Assembly: GCF_000817775.3 (NCBI RefSeq)
Contig: NZ_JTHE03000100.1
Coordinates: 62,001 to 126,000, forward strand
DNA: 64,000 nucleotides
Direction: 5' to 3'
From: Lyngbya confervoides BDU141951
GTDB taxonomy: Bacteria > Cyanobacteriota > Cyanobacteriia > Thermosynechococcales > Thermosynechococcaceae
Positions within the stretch are counted from its first letter, which is position 1; every line of letters starts with the position of its first letter. Positions 21,574-30,566 of this stretch are shown in pieces. The notes beneath the pieces are model-generated. The model saw nothing but the letters and a program-made list of their open reading frames with translations. It had not been told where the DNA came from and did no database searches. The position numbers and the translations under genes were made by a program.

Positions 21574-22881
21574 ATGGTACCAGCACTGCGCACCTACGGT
21601 CTACTACTGCTGAGCGGCGCCATGGCCGTGATGCTCTGGCTGCTCTTTTCGCCCACCCTGGGAGTCGGAGGGCTGCTGCTGTTTAACCTGCTGGTGGGAG
21701 GGGTGGCCCTTTGGGATCATCGCCGCCTTCGCTCCCGGCGCGTCCAGGTGCTTCGGCAGGTGGCCCACCGACTTTCCATTGGCCGCGATAACCCGGTCAC
21801 GCTGACCCTGATCACTGGCGATGGGCCGGCAACGCTTCAGGTTTGGGATGCCTATCCCCTAGCATTCTCAGGCACCGCAATGCCGCTGCAGGTCCAGCTT
21901 CCCCCCCAGACGCAGCAGGATCTGACCTACACTGTGCACCCCACCCAGCGCGGTACCTACGACTGGAAATACGTGCAGGTGCGGCAGCTCAGTCCCTGGA
22001 AGCTGAGTTGGCACGACTGGCGCCTTCCCCTGGCCGAAACGGTGGCGGTTTATCCTGATTTGCTGGGGCTGCGATCTCTGACGATTCGCCTCACCCTAGA
22101 ATCCTCGGGAAATATTCGCCGGGCGCGGCGTCTAGGCATCGGCACAGAGTTTGCGGAGCTGCGCGAGTATGGCGTAGGGGATGATCCTCGATTCATTGAC
22201 TGGAAGGCGACGGCCCGACGCGGAGTCCCGCTGGTGCGAGTCCTAGAGCCCGAGCAGGAGCAGACCCTCATGATTCTCTTGGACCGCGGTCGCCTAATGA
22301 CGGCTCAGGTAAAGGGATTAGCTCGATTTGATTGGGGTTTAAATGCCACCTTGTCCCTGGCCCTGGCGGGGCTGCATCGGGGCGATCGCGTGGGGGTCGG
22401 TGTCTTTGATCGCCAGATCCATACCTGGATTGCGCCCCAGCGCGGCCAGGCCCACTTGAATACCCTCATTGAACAGCTCACGCCCATTGAGCCCAAGCTA
22501 CTAGAGCCCGACTATCTGGGTGCGGTGACCACCCTGGCCAATCAACAAACGCGACGGGCGCTGGTGGTGGTGATTACCGACATTGTGGATGCCACGGCCT
22601 CTGTAGAACTTCTGGCGGCCCTGGGACGTTTAACACCGCGCTATCTCCCCTTTTGCGTCACCCTGCGCGACCCCCAGGTGGATGTGCAAGCCCATCGGCT
22701 GACGCAAGACATCCCCAGCAGCTATGCCCGTGCTGTGGCCCTGGATTTACTGGCCCAGCGTCAGGTTGCCTTTGCCAGTCTCCAGCAGCAGGGGGTGCTG
22801 GTGCTGGATGCCCCGGCGAATCAAGTGTCCACCTCCCTGGTGGATCGCTATCTCCAGATCAAGGCCAAACATCAGCTTTAG
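21574..22881 (+). CDS. DUF58 domain protein
   Basis: A 435-residue protein with two N-terminal membrane helices (residues ~5-48) and a cytosolic domain. The DUF58 signature is GTEFAELREYGVGDDPRFIDWKATARRG near residue 205. It is followed by a vWA-like fold (MILLDRGRLM and, later, ALVVVITDIVDA). DUF58 proteins are regular partners of MoxR ATPases and are probably remodelled by them. The start is the ATG at 21574. The 3' end overlaps the convergent SpoIIM-like gene by 23 bases, so their transcripts are antisense there. Confidence 0.9.
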   Translation: MVPALRTYGLLLLSGAMAVMLWLLFSPTLGVGGLLLFNLLVGGVALWDHRRLRSRRVQVLRQVAHRLSIGRDNPVTLTLITGDGPATLQVWDAYPLAFSGTAMPLQVQLPPQTQQDLTYTVHPTQRGTYDWKYVQVRQLSPWKLSWHDWRLPLAETVAVYPDLLGLRSLTIRLTLESSGNIRRARRLGIGTEFAELREYGVGDDPRFIDWKATARRGVPLVRVLEPEQEQTLMILLDRGRLMTAQVKGLARFDWGLNATLSLALAGLHRGDRVGVGVFDRQIHTWIAPQRGQAHLNTLIEQLTPIEPKLLEPDYLGAVTTLANQQTRRALVVVITDIVDATASVELLAALGRLTPRYLPFCVTLRDPQVDVQAHRLTQDIPSSYARAVALDLLAQRQVAFASLQQQGVLVLDAPANQVSTSLVDRYLQIKAKHQL

Positions 22882-23851
22882 AGGATGGCAGGGGCCTGGG
22901 CTGACGACTACAGTAAGCCCCAAGGGCCGTCAACAGCAGGAGACCCGCCAGGTACTTAAGCGGGTCCGCAATCAGGGGACTGGGGGAGAAAAAGCCTTCA
23001 ATCCCCCCGGCCACCACTAACAGGGGAATGACTCCATACATGAGCTGCACCGCCTGCAGCCCATAGTATTTGAGAGCATCGCGCCGCCGAAACTGACCGG
23101 GAAAGAGCAACCCGCGGGCAATCAACAGCCCTGCGGCCCCGGCCATGAAGATAGCGGGCAACTCCAGGGCGCCGTGGGGAGCGACGAAGGCCCAAAAGGG
23201 GATCGCCAGGTTGTTTTGACCCACCAGCGCCCCCACAGCGCCAATGAGCAATCCGTTGAAAAATAATAAAAAGATGGTGAAGATCCCCAGGGTCATCCCA
23301 CCAGCCACCGCTCGAAAGGAAACCGACAGATTGTTGATCATGATGGAGCTTGAGGCCACGGGTTCCGTGCCCAAAATCGATCCCATCCACAACTCGCCCT
23401 TTTCCTGGACAGTGTGGATCAGCGGTTCTGGCACCACAAGCGCAAGAAACACCGGATCGCGCCAGGCAAACCACCAGCCCATCACCCCCCCTAGGGCAAA
23501 AAGTCCAGTGGCCAGGGCCAGGGATCCACGCGTGTTTTGAATTAACACCGGAAAGCGATCGCGATAAAAGGTCACGATGGACCGCCAATTCTGGGGGCGC
23601 AGCCCCTGGTATATCTGGCTGTAGCCACGGGAGGTGAGGCGCTGCAGCACCTGTACAAGGGTGAGCCCCACCTGGGACTGATGGGTTCGGGCGCGGGCGA
23701 GGTCAGCACAGACCGAACGATAGAGACTGGCTAATTCCTTGATCTCTGAAGTCGAAAGCGACGGTAGCCCGCGCCGTTCCAATTGGGTCAACAATGCTTC
23801 TAAGCGGGTCCAATTGGGTTCTCGTCTGGCAATCCAGCGTTTGACATTCAT
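22859..23851 (-). CDS. Stage II sporulation protein M-like membrane protein
   Basis: A 330-residue integral membrane protein of the SpoIIM family, found far beyond spore formers. The N-terminal ~95 residues are soluble and basic (MNVKRWIARREPNW...ELASLYRSVCADLARARTH). At least five helices follow, including LALATGLFALGGVMGWWF and ILARGLLFPGQF. The segment FWAFVAPHGALELPAIFMAGAAGL is the family hallmark. Function outside Bacillus is unknown; the family is often clustered with RDD, MoxR and DUF58 genes, as here. It is transcribed against DUF58 and divergently from the membrane protein gene at 23924. Confidence 0.85.
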   Translation of the reverse strand: MNVKRWIARREPNWTRLEALLTQLERRGLPSLSTSEIKELASLYRSVCADLARARTHQSQVGLTLVQVLQRLTSRGYSQIYQGLRPQNWRSIVTFYRDRFPVLIQNTRGSLALATGLFALGGVMGWWFAWRDPVFLALVVPEPLIHTVQEKGELWMGSILGTEPVASSSIMINNLSVSFRAVAGGMTLGIFTIFLLFFNGLLIGAVGALVGQNNLAIPFWAFVAPHGALELPAIFMAGAAGLLIARGLLFPGQFRRRDALKYYGLQAVQLMYGVIPLLVVAGGIEGFFSPSPLIADPLKYLAGLLLLTALGAYCSRQPRPLPSSKADVWP

Positions 23852-23923
23852 AACCCGAAAGATTGAGCAAGGGGGAAAACTCGCCTAAGATAGCCTCAAC
23901 CTTGGCACTTCGTTTTGCAAGCT

Positions 23924-24766
23924 ATGTTTAATTCTAATCCGAGTCGTCCGTTTCAACCGCTGAGTGTGGGGGACGTGGTCAGTGCTGGGGTGCGCCTCTA
24001 TCGAACCCATCTGACTCAATATCTGAGGCTCTCGGCGATCGCCTACCTCTGGATTTTTGTCCCCGTGTATGGATGGGCAAAGTACAGTGAAATCACGGGG
24101 CGGATTGCTCGCTTAGCCTTTGGAGATGTCATTCAGCAGCCGGAGTCGGAAGCAGAGGTCATGCGCCATACCCAGCCTCAGCTCTGGAATTTTCTGGCGG
24201 CGGGGCTACTGGTGGGCTGTATTGCCTTCGGAATTTATATCGTGGTGATCATTGCCCTGCTGATTTTAGTGGGGCTGGCCTTGGTTCTAGGATCGGTATC
24301 TCCAGGGTTGGCGAGGGTGATCCTGCCGATTTTTGCCGTGGTGGGGTTTATCGCCCTGCTGATTTTGATCATTCGCCTCTTTTCACGTCTGTTGATTGTG
24401 GAAGTGCCCCTTGCCATTGAGCCAAACCTGGACGCGGTTTCGGCCATCAGTCGCAGCTGGAAGCTCACTCAAGGGGCCGTAGGTCGCATTCAGTGGATTG
24501 TGGTGGTGACCTTTCTGATTACCCTGGTGGTGAATATTCCCACCCAGGTCCTTAGTGCCCTGCTTCCCACCGAGGACGTCAACCCTGGGGTGGCCCTGCT
24601 CTCCACCTTCCTCCTGTTGGGGGTGAGCTTTGGGGGAGCCATCCTGGTCATGCCGCTCTGGCAGGCGATTAAGGCCGTAGTTTACTACGATCTGCGGGCG
24701 CGTCGGGAAGGCTTTGGGCTAGGCTTGCGAAATCCAGCGGGGCCGATAGATCCCATAGATCCATGA
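23924..24766 (+). CDS. Multi-pass membrane protein, GPDPase-membrane-domain-like
   Basis: A 280-residue membrane protein with about six helices. The start FQPLSVGDVVSAGVRLYRTHLTQYLRLS resembles the membrane domain seen in glycerophosphodiester phosphodiesterase-linked and DUF975-like proteins. The core has long Ile/Leu/Val helices (residues ~100-155) and the conserved stretch DAVSAISRSWKLTQG. No catalytic motif is visible. The ATG at 23924 is preferred to a TTG at 23915. The stop overlaps the RDD start as ATGA, so the two proteins are made together. A membrane scaffold or transport role is inference. Confidence 0.65.
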   Translation: MFNSNPSRPFQPLSVGDVVSAGVRLYRTHLTQYLRLSAIAYLWIFVPVYGWAKYSEITGRIARLAFGDVIQQPESEAEVMRHTQPQLWNFLAAGLLVGCIAFGIYIVVIIALLILVGLALVLGSVSPGLARVILPIFAVVGFIALLILIIRLFSRLLIVEVPLAIEPNLDAVSAISRSWKLTQGAVGRIQWIVVVTFLITLVVNIPTQVLSALLPTEDVNPGVALLSTFLLLGVSFGGAILVMPLWQAIKAVVYYDLRARREGFGLGLRNPAGPIDPIDP

Positions 24767-25554
24767 GCTTATTTAATCGCGTCAAAATTCGCACTCCCGA
24801 AAGTGTCGAGCTGGAATTTCGCCTGGCAGGCATCGGCAATCGTGCCGTGGCGCTCTTGGTTGATTACCTAATCTGGGGCCTGCTGCTGCTGGGTTTATTA
24901 AGTGCCTGGGCCTGGCTCTCCTATCAAATCCAGGTGTCCATGGACACCATAAATGGTGCCAAGGAGAATGGGAATCTCTGGCTCACGGCCGTTGCCCTGC
25001 TCATCGTATTTGGGGTGTATACGGGCTATTTTGTGGTCTTTGAAACCCTTTGGCAGGGGCAAACCCCCGGCAAGCGCTACGCTAAAATCCGCGTCATTCG
25101 TGAGGATGGTCAGCCAGTGGGTTTAGCCCAGGCTCTGCTGCGATCCCTTTTGCGCCCCCTGGACGATATTGCCTTTTTAGGGATGCTGCTGATTATTCTG
25201 GGGCAGCGGGAAAAGCGGCTTGGGGACTGGGTTGCTGGCACGTTGGTGATTCAGGAAGATCGGTCCTTCTCCCCATTGGCCCTGGGAATGTCACCGGAAG
25301 TGCAAACCCTGAGTCTGGAGATGGCCCTGGAGCATGAGGTAGGTCAATTACACCCGGATGACTTCGCGGTGATTCGTGAATATTTGCAGCGTCGTCAAGC
25401 AATGGACTGGCGGGCGCGCTCAGAACTGGCTATCCACCTTGCCCAACAGGCCATCCAGCTCATGGGGCTATCCCCCTTGCCCTTCGAAACGTCGCCCGAG
25501 GTTTTCCTCGAAGCCGTTTACCTGGCCTATCAACAGCAGACCACCCATGAATAG
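24763..25554 (+). CDS. RDD family membrane protein
   Basis: A 263-residue protein with an N-terminal RDD domain. The motif GIGNRAVALLVDYLIWGLLLLG gives the first helix with the Arg and Asp pair, then come a second helix and QGQTPGKRYAKIRVIREDG. The block ends with DDIAFLGMLLIILGQREKRLGDWVAGTLVIQ. A soluble C-terminal tail of about 85 residues contains no known domain. RDD proteins may act in ion or solute movement. The gene is translationally coupled to the preceding membrane protein and belongs to the MoxR/DUF58/SpoIIM neighbourhood. Confidence 0.88.
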   Translation: MSLFNRVKIRTPESVELEFRLAGIGNRAVALLVDYLIWGLLLLGLLSAWAWLSYQIQVSMDTINGAKENGNLWLTAVALLIVFGVYTGYFVVFETLWQGQTPGKRYAKIRVIREDGQPVGLAQALLRSLLRPLDDIAFLGMLLIILGQREKRLGDWVAGTLVIQEDRSFSPLALGMSPEVQTLSLEMALEHEVGQLHPDDFAVIREYLQRRQAMDWRARSELAIHLAQQAIQLMGLSPLPFETSPEVFLEAVYLAYQQQTTHE

Positions 25555-25571
25555 AGGCCTAGAAGGAGACC

Positions 25572-26927
25572 CTAGCCTGCTCCCAAGGCGGGAAGAAAGC
25601 TAACAAGATTCGGGAAGAGAATAATCAGCAGCAGAACCCCTAGCTGCAGCAAAATAAAGGGAACCACCCCGCGATAGATATCCTGGGTGCTCACCTGAGG
25701 GGGAGCTACGCTACGCAGATAAAAGAGGGCAAAGCCAAAGGGCGGGGTTAAAAAGGAGGTTTGCAAATTGGTGCCCAGAATGACCCCGTACCAGATTAAA
25801 TCCAGGCCTAAATATTTTGCCACCGGCACAAATAGCGGCACCACAATGAAGGCAATTTCAAAAAAGTCAATAAAAAAGCCCAGCACAAAAACCACAGCCA
25901 TACTGACCCCAATGAAGCCCCAGGTTCCCCCAGGCAGATTGGCCAGTAGATTAAACATAAACTGATCGCCATTGAGGCCACGAAACACCAGGCTAAAGGC
26001 AGTCGACCCAAAGAGAATAAAAATCACCATGGTTGTGGTACGCAGGGTGATGTCACTCACCTCCTGCAGCGCGCCCCAGGTTAACTGACGATTGGCGTAG
26101 GCGAGGGCGATGGTGCCGAGACAGCCCATGGCTCCAGCCTCAGTGGGGGTTGCAAGGCCAAAGAAAATACTGCCCAGGACCAGTAAAATCAGCACCAGGG
26201 GAGGCAGCATGGCCCTCAGAACCTGACGTCCTAACTGACGGCGGCTAATCTGGCGGAGGGATTCTGGCAGGGGCGGGGCAAGGTCGGGCCGCAGCCAGGT
26301 AATCACTAAGACATGCAGGGCAAAGGCAGCAGTCATGATCAGCCCCGGCAAGAGCGAACCAATGAACAAATCCCCCACCGAGACCCCCAGCTGGTCTCCA
26401 AGAACCACCAACACCACGCTGGGCGGAATGATCTGGCCCAGGGTTCCCGAGGCCGCAATCACTCCTGTGGCCAACTGCTTATCATAGCCATAGCGAAGCA
26501 TCACCGGCAGGGCAATCAGGCCCATGGCAACGACGGTGGCCGCCACTACTCCCGTGGTGGCGGCCAGGAGGGCTCCCACCAAAACCACCGCCAGGGCCAA
26601 GCCACCGCGCACTCGCCCAAATAAAATGCCCATGGTTTCGAGCAGGCGTTCGGCTATCCCAGTTTTTTCCAGGACAGATCCCATGAAAATAAAGTATGGA
26701 ATCGCGAGCAGCGTGTAGTTGGACATGGTGCCAAAGATCCGCTCGGGCATCGCCGTTAGAAAAATTGGATCAAATACCCCAAAGGCAATACCAATCCCGG
26801 CAAATAGCAGGGCCACCCCCCCCAGGGAGAAGGCCACCGGATACCCCAGCATAAGCAGCGCAAAGGCTGCGACAAACATCCAAGGCCCAAGCCAGTTGGT
26901 GTCGATTTCAATGACCCATTCACCCAT
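25572..26927 (-). CDS. TRAP transporter large membrane subunit (DctM type)
   Basis: This is the 12-helix translocation subunit of a tripartite ATP-independent periplasmic transporter, which uses a sodium gradient to import organic acids or amino acids. At 451 residues it has normal length. Typical motifs are GYPVAFSLGGVALLFAGIG, LLAIPYFIFMGSVLEKTGIAERLL and ASGTLGQIIPPSVVLVVLGDQLGVSVGDLF. It follows the small subunit gene on the same strand by about 60 bases. No gene for the periplasmic binding protein lies in the window, so the substrate cannot be inferred. A 13-bp tandem duplication covers its start. Confidence 0.95.
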   Translation of the reverse strand: MGEWVIEIDTNWLGPWMFVAAFALLMLGYPVAFSLGGVALLFAGIGIAFGVFDPIFLTAMPERIFGTMSNYTLLAIPYFIFMGSVLEKTGIAERLLETMGILFGRVRGGLALAVVLVGALLAATTGVVAATVVAMGLIALPVMLRYGYDKQLATGVIAASGTLGQIIPPSVVLVVLGDQLGVSVGDLFIGSLLPGLIMTAAFALHVLVITWLRPDLAPPLPESLRQISRRQLGRQVLRAMLPPLVLILLVLGSIFFGLATPTEAGAMGCLGTIALAYANRQLTWGALQEVSDITLRTTTMVIFILFGSTAFSLVFRGLNGDQFMFNLLANLPGGTWGFIGVSMAVVFVLGFFIDFFEIAFIVVPLFVPVAKYLGLDLIWYGVILGTNLQTSFLTPPFGFALFYLRSVAPPQVSTQDIYRGVVPFILLQLGVLLLIILFPNLVSFLPALGAG

Positions 26928-26950
26928 CTTGATGCCTCATCTTGATGCCT
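26925..26950 (-). repeat. 13-bp tandem duplication at the dctM-type start codon
   Basis: CATCTTGATGCCT is repeated twice in tandem. The copy at 26925-26937 contains the ATG (minus strand, 26927) and an AGG ribosome-site remnant; the second copy repeats both just upstream, but its ATG leads to an early stop. Confidence 0.8.
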
Positions 26951-26989
26951 CAACCTGCGATTTCTCCATTGACTGGGGCGCGATCGCCA

Positions 26990-27592
26990 TTACAGTTCTG
27001 ACTCAGGGGGGTCGAGAGGGGGCACCCGCTGACCGGTGAGGAAGGCCCACTGCTTGATAATCTCTGCAATTCCCTGAAGAATCAGCAGGGCAAAGCTCAC
27101 CAGAATCATGGTCTTAATTGGATAGCGCGGCAATCCACCAGGGTCAGGCGAAAGCTCCCCGATTTGCCAGGAGCGCACCACGCTTTGCCAGGAAACCACG
27201 ATGACCATCAGGCAGAAAGGAATCAAAAACAGCAGAGTTCCCCCAAGATCCACCCAGGCCCGTCGCACCCTCGACCAGCGATTGGAGAGAACATCGACGC
27301 GCACATGTTCGTTATGGCGGAGGACATAGGCCGCACCCAGCAAAAAAATCAAATCAAAGAGATACCACTGGGCTTCAATCAAGGCGTTAGAGGTGAGGTT
27401 GATCCCCAGGGCGCGGCCTAAAAACCGTCCGATCACGTTCCAGACCCCCACGCCAATCATGATCACCACCAGCCCCAGGCTGAGGCGGCCAATCCCTTGG
27501 TTGAGTCGATCGATGCCATCGGCCAGGGGAAGGAGGAAGGCTGGCGCACGCCGCAGGAAAGTGCGAAGGGAGGGCAAGGGGAAAATCCTCAT
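26990..27592 (-). CDS. TRAP transporter small membrane subunit (DctQ type)
   Basis: This is the four-helix small subunit of the TRAP transporter, partner of the large subunit encoded next. From the ATG at 27592 (MRIFPLPSLRTF) it has 200 residues. Helix motifs include LSLGLVVIMIGVGVWNVIGRFLG, then NALIEAQWYLFDLIFLLGAAYVLRHNEHVRVDV, the family signature, and a last helix IKTMILVSFALLILQGIAEII. The frame is open to 27670, but the extra 26 residues look unrelated. The likely promoter lies in 27593-27809, divergent from asnS. Confidence 0.9.
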   Translation of the reverse strand: MRIFPLPSLRTFLRRAPAFLLPLADGIDRLNQGIGRLSLGLVVIMIGVGVWNVIGRFLGRALGINLTSNALIEAQWYLFDLIFLLGAAYVLRHNEHVRVDVLSNRWSRVRRAWVDLGGTLLFLIPFCLMVIVVSWQSVVRSWQIGELSPDPGGLPRYPIKTMILVSFALLILQGIAEIIKQWAFLTGQRVPPLDPPESEL

Positions 27593-27809
27593 CACAGCAA
27601 AAGCTAGGCGATCGCGCGGACAATCTGCCCAGGGTAGCCTCATTAAACCGCCTTTGTTGGCACGGCGCAATCACCTCAGGCAACTCCTCACGGGCCGCCA
27701 GGGCCTCGGCCAGTCTGCTAGGATTGCACGGGTAAGTCAAGGTCTGGGTACGGTCTAGACACGGTTTAGACAGTGGATCCCTGGGCCCATCGTTTTAGGT
27801 TCTGACCCC

Positions 27810-29210
27810 ATGGCTGTTTCTCGTCCGCCTTCTATTCGATCGATTCTGAACCATGGTCAACCCGGTGATGCAGTGATGGCCAATGGCTGGGTGCGATCCA
27901 AGCGAGTCCTGAAAGGCTTTGCCTTTCTCGACCTCAATGATGGATCCTCCATGCAGGGACTGCAGGTGGTGCTTGATGAAGCCTTGCCCGCCTTTGCGGC
28001 GCAGCTCAATCAGCTGGGAACGGGCGCCTCGGTCACGGTGCACGGAGACCTGGTGGCCTCCCAGGGCAAAAATCAACGCATTGAGCTGAAAGCCACTTCT
28101 CTGCAAGTATGGGGAACCGCTGACCCACAAACCTATCCCCTACAAAAAAAGCGACATTCCTTTGAGTTTCTGCGCACCATTGCCCATCTGCGATCGCGCA
28201 CCAATACCTTGGGCGCAGTGTTTCGCGTTCGCAATGCCTGCTCCCACGCTATCCATCAGTTTTTCCAGGAGCAGGGGTTTCTCTGGGTACACACCCCCAT
28301 CATTACCCATGGCGACTGCGAAGGCGCTGGAGAACAGTTTAGCGTCACAGCCTTGGACCTCCATCACTTGCCCCTGACCGCCCAGCAGTCCATTGACTGG
28401 AGCCAGGACTTTTTTGGCCAACCCACCTACCTGACCGTCAGCGGTCAACTGGAGGCAGAAATTATGGCCATGGCCTTTACTCATGTCTATACCTTTGGCC
28501 CCACCTTCCGAGCAGAAAACTCCAATACCTCGCGTCATTTAGCCGAGTTTTGGATGGTGGAGCCCGAGATGGCCTTTTGTAATCTGCAAGGGGATATGGA
28601 TTGGGCCGAATCCTTCCTAAAATTTGTCTTTCGTCAGGTGTTGGAGCAATGCGCCGACGACTTTGAATTTTTTAACCAGCGCATCGACTCCACAGTCTTA
28701 GAAACCGCCCAGCTGATCATTGATCAGCCCTTTGAGCGCATGACCTACACCGAGGCCATTAATCGCCTGGAACAGTGCGATCGATCCTTCGAGTTTCCCG
28801 TGGCTTGGGGCATCGATTTACAGTCCGAGCATGAGCGCTATCTCACCGAGGATCTGGTCAAACGGCCGGTAATTGTAACTGACTATCCCAAGGACATCAA
28901 AGCCTTTTACATGCGCCTCAATGAAGATCTAAAAACCGTAGCGGCCATGGATATTCTGGTGCCCAAGATTGGAGAGCTGGTGGGCGGGTCGCAACGGGAG
29001 GAACGCCTAGAGGTCCTGCAAGCCCGCATGCAGGAGACAAATCTGCCTGGGGAGGATTACTGGTGGTATCTCGATCTCAGACGCTATGGCACCGTTCCCC
29101 ACGCAGGCTTTGGGTTAGGGTTTGAACGCCTAGTACAATTTATGACGGGAATGCAGAATATTCGTGATGTGATTCCATTTCCCCGAACCCCCATGAGTGC
29201 AGATTTTTAA
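27810..29210 (+). CDS. asnS: Asparaginyl-tRNA synthetase
   Basis: This class IIb synthetase charges tRNA-Asn. The 466-residue protein has an N-terminal OB-fold anticodon domain ([24 protein letters not shown]) and the catalytic core. Motif 2 is [29 protein letters not shown] and motif 3 is [29 protein letters not shown]. The start codon lies in CCCCATGGCT. A hypothetical gene begins immediately after its stop codon, so the two are probably co-transcribed. Confidence 0.97.
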   Translation: MAVSRPPSIRSILNHGQPGDAVMANGWVRSKRVLKGFAFLDLNDGSSMQGLQVVLDEALPAFAAQLNQLGTGASVTVHGDLVASQGKNQRIELKATSLQVWGTADPQTYPLQKKRHSFEFLRTIAHLRSRTNTLGAVFRVRNACSHAIHQFFQEQGFLWVHTPIITHGDCEGAGEQFSVTALDLHHLPLTAQQSIDWSQDFFGQPTYLTVSGQLEAEIMAMAFTHVYTFGPTFRAENSNTSRHLAEFWMVEPEMAFCNLQGDMDWAESFLKFVFRQVLEQCADDFEFFNQRIDSTVLETAQLIIDQPFERMTYTEAINRLEQCDRSFEFPVAWGIDLQSEHERYLTEDLVKRPVIVTDYPKDIKAFYMRLNEDLKTVAAMDILVPKIGELVGGSQREERLEVLQARMQETNLPGEDYWWYLDLRRYGTVPHAGFGLGFERLVQFMTGMQNIRDVIPFPRTPMSADF

Positions 29211-30062
29211 GTGGAACCCTTTATTCTTGGGAGCTATTCCCACAAAAAACTCTTCTGTGAGCTGATTCTCCAGGGCGATTCCCCGAACCCTGCCCCCCTG
29301 AATTGGCCTGAGCTGGATGCATCCGCCCAGGAGCGCCTGGCTGAGATGAGGTTTTGGCCATCCCTCTACAAGCAAAAGGTGCATCAGGCCCAAACCCTTG
29401 CCAGCTTTAGCCACAGCGCCTCCGGAAAGCTGCTCCAGGGAGCCATTGCTCAAATTGGCCAGGAAAGTCAGGCCCAGGCCGATTTTATTCGGGACCTGTG
29501 TCAACAGTATCAACTGCCTTCGCTGGCGCCACCTGGCCCCTCGCCCCTGAGGGGTGAGGCAGGCTTCAAGCGATCGCTCTACAACGCCAATCTGGAGCTG
29601 TTTTTGGGGTCCGGGCTGCTAGGGCTGCTGCGCCAGGCTCAATATTTGCCAACGCCCCTGCTGGAGTTGTGGGCCAGCCAGCTGCAGATTCAAGCCAGAC
29701 ACGTCATGTTTCTGGCCAACTGGCTGGTTTTCCAAACTCAAGTCCGCCAAAAGCCAGAATATGAAAGCTTCGGCGCTGTGGCGATTTGGCATCAGCGTCG
29801 CTGGCTCTGGGAACTGCTGCAGCGCACCCATCGCAATGAGTATGATGACACCTTACCCGAGTCACCCACCCAGGCCGATCGACTCCTGGGACAATGGACC
29901 TTTTCCCAGATCCTCTCCGCTTGTCAGCACAGCTACGCTGTCCAATTTTCCGCCTTTGATCCGCGCCTTGTTCGCCCCCTGCTGTTGCCGCGCCTGGCCC
30001 AGGCCTACATTCGTATGGTTCGGTTCTGGCCGCAGAAAACAGATCCGTCCCCAGAATCCTAG
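29211..30062 (+). CDS. Uncharacterised helical protein following asnS
   Basis: I do not recognise this 283-residue protein. It begins with a GTG directly after the asnS stop. It is rich in Gln, Leu, Ala and Trp and looks all-helical. Conserved-looking blocks are LAEMRFWPSLYKQKVHQAQTLASFSHSASGKLL near residue 45 and the helix LELWASQLQIQARHVMFLANWLVF near residue 155. The latter, with scattered Glu and His, faintly recalls a ferritin-like bundle, but no metal motif is complete. No signal peptide is seen. Its end overlaps the convergent gene by four bases. Co-transcription with asnS is likely; function is unknown. Confidence 0.6.
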   Translation: MEPFILGSYSHKKLFCELILQGDSPNPAPLNWPELDASAQERLAEMRFWPSLYKQKVHQAQTLASFSHSASGKLLQGAIAQIGQESQAQADFIRDLCQQYQLPSLAPPGPSPLRGEAGFKRSLYNANLELFLGSGLLGLLRQAQYLPTPLLELWASQLQIQARHVMFLANWLVFQTQVRQKPEYESFGAVAIWHQRRWLWELLQRTHRNEYDDTLPESPTQADRLLGQWTFSQILSACQHSYAVQFSAFDPRLVRPLLLPRLAQAYIRMVRFWPQKTDPSPES

Positions 30063-30445
30063 GCGAGCGTTTCAGGACGATATCCCAATCCCTGGATAAG
30101 TTCGGCTTCAAAGACATGGATTTCTTCGGCATCGGGTTTGCCATGGACGATGACGGGAATGTGGTAGCGATTCATCACCATGGTGGGAGACTGGCCCTGC
30201 TCCAGACTCTCCAATAATGAGATCATGGTGGAGCTTGGCCTGTAGGGAACCCCCACCTCCAAAAGGAAGGCCTGCAGATTGTCCAGGGATCCTTGATCCC
30301 ACAGCAGTCCCGTTTTAATGCGCACCACCCACCCATCTAGCTGATGCAGCACCGTGATAAACCGAATTGGCAAGGCGTGATGCTTGAGATGGTAGATGAC
30401 TCTTAACACGAGGCTAAGCTTGCCAAGATGGTAAAGATAATCCAT
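30059..30445 (-). CDS. Small uncharacterised protein
   Basis: A 128-residue protein with no recognised domain. The N-terminus (MDYLYHLGKLSLVLRVIYHLKHHALPIRFITVLHQ) is basic and amphipathic; the rest mixes helix and strand, with YRPSSTMISLLESLEQGQSPTMVMNRYHIPVIVHGK as its most distinctive part. No signal peptide or membrane helix is present. It starts at ATG 30445 and ends in a four-base convergent overlap with the preceding gene. I think it is real because it fills the gap with good codon content and lies on its own strand, but support is limited. Confidence 0.5.
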   Translation of the reverse strand: MDYLYHLGKLSLVLRVIYHLKHHALPIRFITVLHQLDGWVVRIKTGLLWDQGSLDNLQAFLLEVGVPYRPSSTMISLLESLEQGQSPTMVMNRYHIPVIVHGKPDAEEIHVFEAELIQGLGYRPETLA

Positions 30446-30566
30446 GACTCTTGTATCCTTCCGATGCGTTCCCGTCCCGCAATCAAACTCTAGGGAAACA
30501 CTTTGAGAAACTTGTGAGGCTCCTCCCTTTTTTTAATTTTGTTTTAACGTTGTTGGTCCCTTGCCC

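Noticed and set aside
26313-26624. Plus-strand frames opposite the TRAP subunits
   Set aside because: They are antisense to transmembrane codons, whose reverse complements give His/Gln/Arg-rich translation.
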